Below are positions 9,810 through 20,000 of a stretch of DNA of 21,993 nucleotides, piece by piece (the first letter of the stretch is position 1; each line of letters begins with the position of its first letter). The stretch spans positions 562,277 to 584,269 of the forward strand of contig NMRA01000076.1 in assembly GCA_002633005.1 (NCBI GenBank), written 5' to 3'. The notes under the pieces are model-generated. The model made no database searches, was not told the DNA's origin, and worked only from the letters and a program-made list of their open reading frames with translations. The DNA is from Phoronis australis (Eukaryota; Phoronida; Phoronidae). The translations under genes and the position numbers were made by a program.

Positions 9810-10070
9810 GGTAACTGATCATCATTCATAGAGAACCTCTTTAGATCATTTCTCATTGGTTAAGAGAACCTCTTTAGATCATTTCTCATTGGTTAATCAT
9901 AAGCAGTCATCATAAATTATTACGATGGAAGATAAAACTTGCTCAAAAATTACATCAACCTGCAACATAAATTATTATTAACTTTTTACACCATATCATG
10001 CCATTCATAAAAATTCATAGAAATGGTGGCTATGAATTGAAATAAAACCCTTTACATGATCAACTGAACC
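9810..10070 (+). mobile_element. Diverged MITE-like repeat, family C copy 1
   Basis: Shares an ordered set of blocks with 18305-18533 in the same orientation: TAACTGATCATCATTCATAG near the start, TCATTTCTCATTG, TAAATTAT, GATAAA...AAAAATTACATCAACC in the middle, and TGAACCAAAAT at the right edge. The ends are weak inverted repeats (GGTAACTGATCATC against GGTTCAGTTGATCA). This copy has gained the tandem duplication at 9831-9896. Boundaries are approximate. Confidence 0.55.
9831..9896. repeat. Exact 33-bp tandem duplication
   Basis: Two identical 33-base units, 9831-9863 and 9864-9896, each beginning GAGAACCTCT and ending ATTGGTTAA, abut with no spacer. They lie inside family C copy 1. The other copy has one equivalent of this region, so the duplication is local and recent. 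Confidence 0.95.
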
Positions 10071-11627
10071 AAAATTACCTAAGCACACTGCCACATCACA
10101 ATAATACAATCATTAGCAAACCTTGGAGACTATTCTGGGTAACAATCGCGATCGATCTTGTGACATGTCAAACGCTAATGAATACACCGCGTGAGAGAAC
10201 GTCATGACCTTGGTGGATGAACAACAAGATCAGTTACCGTGTCTTCTGTGCGTGGGTGCATGGTGCCGAGCACAGAAGTACATATCGCTACCTGTATGAC
10301 GCAAAATTCTGCGGGAGAAGTTGAGCAACAACCAAAAATCATAGATTTCAACCAGACTCAATGAAAAGGCCACAGTTACCGTACCCGCTTTCCGCCAGCA
10401 AAAAGTGACATAACACCGCAGTACTAGTATTCCTGTCGATAGGGTGAATGACATCTGCCTGAACAATGGGTGATCCCTTTTGAACCCCTATGGGGGTTAG
10501 GAACTATTGTTCGCATAACATTAACATTACGTCACCAATTTCGGACAAAAATGATTGGGAAATTGGCCTTTTTCATTTTTCATGGTCGCGTCTTACATTG
10601 TTGTGAATAGCCATTGTTTCTAAAATCATTACAAAACCGTTCGTATGATATCAACTCCAGACCAGGGAGAATCCAGTCGAGCTATCAATGTAGCGCATTG
10701 TCATCAGGACTCGCACGTCCATTTGCTACCATGGTTCAAAGAGTTACTAAAACCAAGGGATACCTGAGAACCGAAACCGAATGCATCTATTTTAGTTAAT
10801 TTTATCGCATTTCTTCGGGTAAGAAATATCCTAACAACTTATTACAAGAAATTCTTCAATTTCGGCAGCCAAGCACTTAAAAATCGCAAGTTTTAGTCCA
10901 TGATATTTCAATTTATATTAGCCCGGTAGTGTTTTATTACCGTGAAACCATCGCTAATGCGCTGATTGTTCTACTCCACACTACAGGATCTCAGATCCGA
11001 TTCCCAAATAAACAAGTCTTTTGACGGCAGCGGGAATTTGGTCAAATCTGTTGAGAAAGAACAAGGCGCTGTGAGAAGGGCAGAGTTGCTAATGCACTGT
11101 CTGATGATAGCTATGGTTTCCGGGCTGTATTTTATTGAATTATATTTCTGTATGTTCTAATCATTATTGTTAACTGACAAAAATAGCTATGGTGCACAAC
11201 TTGAACATGGCATTACTTTGCTGCTACACATCTTGACGAACTTAGTTCCAGTTGCCTATATTTGTATCATAAATTGGTCACATTTTACTATACAATGCTT
11301 GTCAATAAGACCAAGGACAGCTGTAAATTACGAACTGTGATTACGACATAGACGAAATATAATTTTCTCAGTGTTCATTTTTGTTGAAAAATTGACAATA
11401 TAGAAATTTCAATTGGAGCCCTATTCTGTTCAAATAGGCAGAAATTAAGCGTTACACAATTTTTGGTTTTCCAAATGAGAACACCTGGTATGAAAACGGT
11501 ACGTGTGAGGACACTCAATTAACAGGAAGGAGCCCAGTTTTGAAAGGGTTGGCCACTTCTACATGAATGATCTATTGAGAAATGCAAGTAAAATTGAAGG
11601 GTTTGAAAATTTTTAAAATAGGCAACT
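10071..11627. other. Intergenic DNA
   Basis: No gene supported. Short open frames at 10230-10466 (minus), 10614-10799 and 10966-11160 (plus) have no recognisable domain. The last is preceded by an acceptor-like CTACTCCACACTACAG, but no partner exon is seen. AACCCC-TATG-GGGGTT at about 10483-10498 is a small perfect hairpin. Confidence 0.55.
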
Positions 11628-11784
11628 TGGGCTGAGTTGCATAAGCTTCAAAAGATATCCGCTGGATAAGTTTGATTGTTGCTCGACATCAGGTGCATTG
11701 TTCAACAATAACAACGTGGCGCGTGATAATGCGACGGACGTCATTGTTGCTATGCAGCGTATAACTTTTATGCAACTGGGCCCA
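11628..11784 (+). mobile_element. MITE, family A copy 2 (157 bp)
   Basis: The left end TGGGCTGAGTTGCA and the reverse complement of the right end, TGGGCCCAGTTGCA, match at 12 of 14 positions. Similarity continues inward as ATAAG/ATAAA. The interior matches copy 1 (7059-7182) in the same orientation. It is non-coding, and no clear target-site duplication can be fixed from the flanks (GGCAACT / GGTTATT). Confidence 0.82.
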
Positions 11785-13574
11785 GGTTATTATCTGTGCA
11801 GGGAGGAAATGCGGACCCAATACAAATGAAACACTCAGGGAGACGTTTTATCAAAGGTTGTACGTACAGTCGATTAAATGTCAAAACGTAATAACTGACA
11901 AACACGAGTTTATGGTTTCAAGTTGAGCAAACCGATTTTTACATTGCGCTCTACGAGGATCCGACATTAGAATTCCCTTAAAATGGCGAGTAAATGTCGC
12001 AAATAGCACTTGATAATAACTTTATGCCGTGAGTCCGTCGGTACACTACAGGGTCGCTTTAACGTAGAACTGAACAGATTACTCACCGTTCTTTTAGTTC
12101 ATGTTTCGGAATGGAACTTAGCCTTCTTAAGATTACGAGTAACTCCAATCCACAAAACGCTCTTTCATTCCAGTAGCTGTGAAAAACGCCGCATTAGAAC
12201 AGGCTGTCACAAACATGTATGATTTGTTTATGTGAAACCCGGTGATAACATCTTCCGCCAAAGTTTTGTCACAAACAAAATCCCATAGTGCATCAACCCA
12301 AACACTCTCCCAAGTAAACCAGCTGTCTACATAATATTGTTTCAAAGTTCTGCAGTTTTATTCATTATTATGGCGTGTAAAAGTCAGACTGTGAAATAAA
12401 GCTTACATGTAAGCCTTCAGCATGCAACGCTCTATTTCCCCGCGCTCCATTTGAAGTCAAAATCAGTACCCGGCGAAACGGCCAAAAGCACGCTCGCCAG
12501 CCGAGCGAGGGATTGGAAAACCCACCGTGCTGCGAATTTTCTTATATTTCGTCACACAACTATCACCGAACATTTCTATATAATTTCATGCAATTGAAAA
12601 AACAAAACCCGACTTGGTATGTGACTTACTCGAAGGCGTGACGTGCTGACTGAGCTAAACTTAACTCCACATACAGCGAATCACGGGCCTTAAGTTCCAG
12701 AGTTGGAATACTTTAATTACCTTTCAACAATTTCAGGAGCGTTATTTTGAACATTTTACCTAAAGAAGAAAACTACATTACAGCAACTACCACGGCTGTA
12801 AAGCGTAGTTTCGAGCTAAAGTCGAGAACAAAACGGTGAGTGAACTCATTGTTGACATAAAATTGCGTTACTTTTCTGAGCACGACTCTTAAACGTCGGA
12901 ACACCACCCCTTGAGCAAGTGCCAATTTTAACCGTGTTTCAATTTTCTCATAGCACAACGCCTTTATGTGAAAACCACGTCCAAGGTTTTTATTAGAGCT
13001 TTTTCTATTTTTCATGTTTAGTTTAAACCAAGAGTTGAATTATTATTAGAAAAGTGCTAAACACTGAACGCACATCAGCTTTAGATATGGAAAACCCCCG
13101 ACAAGATTTTTTATTAGTTTTAATACAGAAAATTTGATGAATGCTAGTGAAGGAATATTCCCGTCCATGAAATTACGCTAAAATCAGATCGAGAGCAATA
13201 CGTTCTAGATAAGTCCTGTCAGGAGTGTTGGGCATGGCTAAGATGAGGGACTTATCTTCGAAAAAGAGGATTTTCATGTAGCGCTCCCCCTATAGGCAAT
13301 TTTGCAACCAAATCACGTGACCTAGTTACAGATAGATATTTTACTAGGGATGGTAAACTACAGCCAACACAAAATGGTGTACGAACACCAACAATACCTT
13401 AGCTATTACCATTTTAAGCCCTCGTTCAAATGACACTTGGGATAAGAAATAAGACACTCTGGTGCAGGTGCCCCTCCAGATGCACGTGACATCCATTTTT
13501 GAAGGGGTGCATGTCATTCTTGATCATTGTGCTCCAAGTCAACTATTCGGCAAAACTAATGTCAAGGAGAAAGC
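11785..13574. other. Intergenic DNA downstream of EFR3
   Basis: No gene supported. Contains a nested GC-rich inverted repeat at 12487-12531 (outer AGCACG/CGTGCT, inner CTCG/CGAG) and two unrecognised minus-strand open frames, 12133-12345 and 12773-13015. The first is unusually rich in Trp and Phe, but has no start ATG and no known domain. Confidence 0.5.
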
Positions 13575-13959
13575 GATCATTTCAAATTGTTTTATTTCAC
13601 ATTAATAAATACATTCCTTTGTGATATTATGCAAAAGCAGTCATTTCAGGAAACTTGAACTGTGACTCCATTTCTGACAATGTCATCTGGCGGGAGCTGA
13701 CAAAGTCACCTTGCTGCTGTGTTGATTTTACTTGCCGTTCAAGTAGCTATGTAAATGAAATGAAATGATGAACATGATCATTGCAAGAAGAATCGCCTGG
13801 GCGGTCTTTCCATTAGATGACACAAGTAGCTGTTTGGGGCCCCGCAATACAAGGGGGCCCCTAATAATGAGAGAAGAATAGAGTCTACACTGAAATCTAG
13901 TTCAGAGTCCCTGACAGCTAGGACTGACTTTGTTCAATGGCTACAATGCTTGGAATGAC
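13575..13959 (-). terminator. EFR3 3' UTR with AATAAA poly(A) signal
   Basis: Downstream of the TAA at 13960-13962, the first poly(A) signal on the minus strand is AATAAA at 13591-13596, preceded by A/T-rich sequence. The 3' UTR would be about 385 nt. It contains the GGGGCCCC stem-loop at 13836-13861. The cleavage site is inferred. Confidence 0.6.
13836..13861. repeat. GGGGCCCC stem-loop in EFR3 3' UTR
   Basis: GGGGCCCC at 13836-13843 and again at 13854-13861, separated by 10 bases. Each arm is itself palindromic, and together they can form an 8-bp all-GC stem. It stands out in an AT-rich UTR and would be stable in the mRNA. Confidence 0.7.
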
Positions 13960-14094
13960 TTAGTAGACAAAAAGGTCGGGGAACTGGATATCAGTGATTG
14001 GCACTTCGGGGGGCTGGGTCGGTGTGTTGACTGCTTCTTTGTCTTTGGAGATCATGTCCAGGATCTGATTCAGCTTGTTGTTGAAGACATCAGC
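13960..14094 (-). CDS. EFR3: EFR3 terminal coding exon
   Basis: The acceptor TTGCAG precedes GCTGATGTC; phase 0, 44 codons plus TAA. It encodes ADVFNNKLNQILDMI..., a helix matching the family's LxxKLNQIxE segment, then a short Pro/Thr-rich linker (TPTQPPEVP), then DIQFPDLFVY. The aromatic-acidic C-terminal tail is the clearest EFR3 signature. Confidence 0.93.
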   Translation of the reverse strand, partial: ADVFNNKLNQILDMISKDKEAVNTPTQPPEVPITDIQFPDLFVY

Positions 14095-17000
14095 CTGCAA
14101 GAGAAGAGGGAGAATGAGACTGAGTACAGTGGTAGATTGCATGAAACAGTCCCAGATAGGGACTCAACTAAGTTCCATACATCTACTGCGTATTTTTAGA
14201 CTTGTGAAAACACCGATTGTCCTTTCTTTTGAGTCTCATTACTAAGTCAATTTTTGACTTTGATACAAAACCGTAAGTAAACTCTACGTTGAATTCTCAA
14301 TATTATTGAAAATAAGTAGGGATCTTTTCATGCAACGCACCTAATTTAAGGACTTAGCCCCTAATTATTTTACTTGATTTAAGAGCTCAGTTTTCAGTTA
14401 TATTGTTAGAAAATGTCATTAGTCAAAGAAAAGCTCATAATAAAGGTAAACTGACAGAAAAAATACTACGCCTCTGAGTATAGAACGAAACTAAATGGCA
14501 AAAGATTTAGGGAATTTAGTTGAGTCCCTATTTGGGACTGTTTCATGCAATCTGGCACAGGACACCATGTTGACTGTCAAGATGGATAATTGATGCCTGG
14601 AGTGCAAAATAAGTGTTTTGTTGCAACTGGACTGCAGCACGACTAAGACAATTCAACTGCGTGGAAATTATTTTCGACATTTTCTGTCTCCTTTTGAACA
14701 ATGACCATATGCCCAAAACGCAGGTGGCTGTACCTTTGCCTCTGACTTAGCCATCAAGTTCTCAAATGGCGCATTTTTGAAGCTGTCAAGAATCTCCATA
14801 CGCTTCTCTTCTTTGGCGCGCTTCGTCTCCTCTGAATTGTCGCCTGAAAAAAAATTAATCACCACTGAATAATAATTCACTTACATGAGAATCCTGCCGC
14901 AAGATGAATACGGATTATAACAAGAACAAATAACCTTAAATGTGCTTACAGCTCTTAGACTAGGGCAGTATCAGGCTTGCCTCATTACAAACAATCTGTT
15001 CAAGTTCAAAAATAGTCACTTAATGTTGAACGTTAATGAATCTTTAAAACACGGATGCTCGTTAATATTACCTCATTAAGTTAATCACGAGGAGCTGAAG
15101 TTAACTACGTAAATTACTGAGGCCAAAAAAAGAACATAAATACTTATAGCACATGAACAAAACATGAAACCTCAATATACTAGAAGAAAAATATTTTTAG
15201 AAAAAGTTAATTACTTCTCAGTTAATTAAGAGGTAAAATTTCCTAAATTTCAATAAGCGTAATCAAATACGTACTTAACATCCTTTTTAAAGATTCAAAT
15301 GTAATGTCCTCTTCGGTTTTCTTCTGGAATACAAAAATAAGAGAATAGCAGTAAACCCTAGCGAGGCGGGAGCGGCTCTCGCCAGTTAGGCAGCGCGAGT
15401 CACTATTCATATTCTGGTGGCCATTGTGACGTCTACTTGAAGCTAATTGTTGGCTCGTCACTGACAGGCAAATGTCCATCCGGGTTCTCTGGAGACTTCG
15501 TGGTTTGAGTGAGTCTTGAATCGGAGTGTGTGAAGCGTGGCTGTATCCTTGGTATACGCACTATATATGACTGAACTGCAGTCGCTGGCCTTACTGTCTA
15601 TTTGCGAAATGCCCGTGACAACCAGTAAGGTTTGGAATGCAACTAAGTAAGGTCATGGGGGACCTTATTGACTAGTCAGTGTATTTAACTAAATATATGT
15701 AAACTATAGATTTTCACTCGGTAAAAGTATACATTTTCTGAAAGTAGAAAGACTACAATTAAATTTTTGACTTCTTACCAATCAGTCATTAATTGGGTCA
15801 CATGACCAAGTATTTTTAATAAAACGTAGCAAAAAATAAAAGTACATTCGTAGCACAACACTATTCATTTATATTCGATATAAACGCTCAAGATGAACGT
15901 TTTCTAAAATATAATTTCATTTTTGTTTCATGCAAGACATAAAATTTACCATGGAAATCATAGAAGTCTTAAGTTCAATAGCCCCTAATGGAAAAAGGCA
16001 ATATTAAGAAAAAAAAATCCAACACCGTTTCAGAGAATTGTGCATAAAGCACAGTGTCTAGAAGTCTCATATGAATATGATCAGACATTTCTGAGATACG
16101 ACGTTCCAAAGGTACCCAAATTTGTACATTTTTCTACGGTCCTGTTTTACCTATGTCAATCCTAGGCAAGAAAAGAAGCATCCACGCACCTAAACATCAA
16201 ACAAACTACAACAAGCATCAGGAAGCCCAGAAATCTCACGTTGTTCTGAGTTTTTGAAGAATGATACGGAAACATTGCTTTTAGTTATTAACAACTTGAA
16301 ATTGAGATGCCAGCAAACAACAACTTTCTGAAAACAATAGGGGTGGGCAGATCTTCAACCTACCCTGGAGAGTCCCGGCGAAGACTCTGCACTGTCCAGC
16401 TCTAGTTGAATGGAGTTGATATCACTGTAGATGCTGTGGGTGGCATCACTGGTGAAATCTGTCCGTGAATAAATTATGAAGATCATGTTATTGAAAATCA
16501 TAAACAAGTCTTTATTTATGAAGTATATGCTGTGGGCTTTCCCACGCAAACACAAGACAATACAATTGAATTAAGTGAAAGGATTACAAGACATATAACA
16601 GACATGGGATGTTTACAAATACGTAATTTGTCACATGATTCACATATGCAAATGAGCCTCAACTGATTTGAATATCACTATGGCAATACAGCATCTTGAA
16701 GATTTAAATCACTGCCTGATGACACATTATTGCCTCCTGTTTTACACTACGTTGGAAGTACTCAACTGTTTTGTTTCAAATGAGGAAAATCTGTTTTTCT
16801 GTGTACCAAGTCCCGGGATCAAAAAGGTATTCGATTGCTTTAAAGTTTGGGAATTAAGCTCTATGTCAGCAAGGTCTCTACATGAGCTGGAAAGTTTACA
16901 AAACTACAAAATCGTCCTAAAATTGACAAAACAAGGCACAAGATGTACAGAAAGACAAACTCCTCAATGGTCAAAAACCAGTAACCAGTACTGCCCTTAA

Positions 17001-20000
17001 CTGAAACAGAATCTAATGAAAATGTCTAATAGACGGCAAAAGTCAACATAAAAGGTAGTAGTAGAACATATGCATTTGTCAAAACTTTATCCAGCATGTG
17101 GCTTCCCTACAGACTACACCATGAATTCTTGGGAGTAAACCCCAACGTGCAAGGTTCAACACAGACACAGAGACTAAGAGCCAGGAGCTCAGCTGACTGC
17201 CTAGACTGACAGCTGAGCACATTACTAACACCAAGGCATGAATGACTGAATGAACCTTCGGCTAATTCACTCAACAGTAGTCGGATTTTGACAACTTGAC
17301 ATGAGCTATATACTCAGCTAACTTTAACTTGAGGCAGCTAGCTGAGCTTGTACCCTAGTCTGCGCTAAGCTTAATAGGCACAATGTCCTTCTACAACACT
17401 ATGACACTCTTGACAAGAGATGGCGCTTACCACCAGGCTTTTGATTGATGAACGCCGTCAGCCTCGAGGTGTCCCAACCACTAGCGCCGAGAGCTTCAGA
17501 CACAACAGTGCTGTCAAAGAGTAAGGTTTCAGCTGGAACAGCGATCTCAGGATAACTATAACAAGACAAAAAGAGACACTTTATAATGATATGAAAAGGA
17601 GTGAAAGAGGAGTAAGAAAGGGCTTTTCTGGATACAGCATAGTTCCTGTAGAGTAGAAGATGTCAAAAATGTCTTCTTGAAGGGGCAATTAACCTGCGCA
17701 GTCTGTCAAAAAACCACTATGGATTAAGACTACTTGACCAAGAAGAAAGTTTAGTCGAGGTGTCGAATGCAAGATCTATTTGAAATGTTAATAACCACTC
17801 TAATTCAAAAACGAACAGTGGAAATCCAGTCAAAATGTGTAGATGATCACATTGCTTTAAACAGCCAAGAGGCAGAGTGGTCTGCTACCAAATTCAGTTG
17901 TTTCACACACACACACAAACACAAACAGTGGCTTGTGCGAAGAAAACTAGGGTGGCCACAGAGTCACATTCTTATGGTTTCTTATATAAGAAGTGACTTG
18001 AATATCTAACTGGATTATTATTGAGCACCACAGGAGAGGTTCCAGTGACTGTTGATTACTGGGAAACCTCCAATTTTGTGACTGAAAATTTGAAAGAAAA
18101 ATATTAAAGCGAGGATTTTTACTGATGCACCACCTTTATTAAACCCGTAGTGGGCAACAGCAGATCATGCACTGTCCAATGGCCAAAGGTAGCCATGAAA
18201 ATATGCTCTAAGATTCTGGGTAGATTTGACCATGTGATCTTCCTTGCTTTATACCATATAACCAATAAGCGGGCTTTTCCCTCACCATTATGGTTGGCAC
18301 ATACGGTTCATGATAACTGAACATCATTCATAGCATTGATCAGGGAAAACTTACTTTTATCATTTATCATTGCTCAGTGATAAGAAATCAAAGTAAATTA
18401 TCATGACTGATGATAAACCATGGATGAAAAATTGCATCAGCCATTAATACGAATTTGTATCAACTATCTATATCATAGAAAGAGTTGATATGAGTTCACA
18501 TAAAAGATGTTTTATGCTAAATTATGATGAACCAAAATGGCTGATTTGAATAATCTAACTTGAATGAAGATGACAAGATGAATTTCAAAATGGCAACTGC
18601 TCCACTATTAAAAGACTTACAGGTACAAGACAAAATTTGCCAGACAAACTACTGTTTTCCCGCCAAGACGACCAAAAATGACTGGTAATGACTGCTACGT
18701 CAGGAATGTTCTAATGACAGAATAGCTTAGCCACCTTGACATCTTATTTTCCCTCCATTTTTGGTCACGAGAGAAGACTACTCTAACGAATTCGACTTCC
18801 ATCCAACCGTCAAGACGGGGAATTCAGAGCCGGGTTGCACGAAAGAGTCCCAAATAGGGACTCAACTTAGTTCCCAAAATCTTTTGCCTATTTGTGTCTT
18901 TCTTTACTCACAGATGTAATCTTTTTCTATAATTTCATCGTTATTATGAGCTGCTCTTTGACTAATGAAATTTTCTGATAACATACTAAAAACTGAGCCC
19001 TGAATTCAATGAACATAAATAGGGACTTAGTCCTTAGGTTAGGGTCTTTCCATGAAAAGATTCTTATTTATTTTCGGTGCTATTGAGAATTCACTGTAAA
19101 ATTCACCCTCGATTTGTAACAAAACCAAAAATTGACTCAGTAATGAAACTAAAACAGCATAAGAAAGGACAATCAGTCCAAAAATACGCAGTAGATTTAG
19201 GGAAATTAGTTGAGTCCCTACCTGGGACTATTTCATGCAACCGGTCATTGAATACTTTTGGCTAGTACTTTACCTGTCAGGACTATTGGACTTATTGAAG
19301 GCAAACTCTGGCAAGAGATGTGGAGCCTCAGTCTCTCGCAGCTCCAGAATCTGAAACGGGAGTTAAACAAAATCTGACTATAACATACTGCGTTTTCCAA
19401 TAACAGGGCCCTTGATACTGGGGTACACAAACAAAAATGCACGGGAACCTAGTATACCCTCAGGTGAGCAAGGGCCCTGAATAATATGCAGATATTGTAA
19501 ATTCTAAGGGTCGCACAGCCTTTACTGACACCAACAGAGTCAATTTTTCGAGCACTGGTATGATTCAATGTTGTGTTTGCATGAATTGTTATACCAGTTG
19601 AAATATAAGTAGTAAAGGGCAATTCCAACAGTGATTTACAAAGTATTGTAAAGTTCTTACTTCATGCAACTGTTCAAATGACAACAGATTATATTTTTTC
19701 ATCTTTTACCAAATTCAACAAAAAATACAGTAAAACCCTTATCCAATCAAATCAAGCGATTTTATCTGAGTAAGGCATAATATGACTTAACATAATTAGG
19801 GTCGAGAGCAGGATTTAGAAGAACCATTCTGGCAGACTTTAGCCCAGCAAATAAACTGAAGGTCTGACTTATGCACACTTATGTGAGTTTTACAGAATAT
19901 TAGTAACAATTATTGACTACGATACAGGCACTAGTGCTGAGCTGAAACATAACTGTGTTCAGACACTGAATATAACTATTTCTATCTACAGCAGACTTAG

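Larger units (their letters stand above)
17556..19273 (-). other. EFR3: EFR3 intron, largest in the window
   Basis: 1718-bp GT-AG intron, phase 2, donor GTAAAG. Holds family C copy 2 (18305-18533), family B copy 2 (18831-19242) and a short (AC)n tract at 17904-17916. Its size is largely explained by these insertions. Confidence 0.85.

Noticed and set aside
10614-11160. Two plus-strand open frames, one after an acceptor-like site
   Set aside because: A fragment MVQRVTKTKGY looked briefly like a ribosomal protein start, but similarity stops at once; no matching donor/acceptor chain.
12773-13015. 80-codon minus-strand open frame
   Set aside because: Basic, Val/Leu-rich peptide without recognised similarity or splice partner; chance length in this DNA.
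16668-17000. 110-codon plus-strand open frame inside an EFR3 intron
   Set aside because: No domain, no promoter or poly(A) arrangement; treated as chance.
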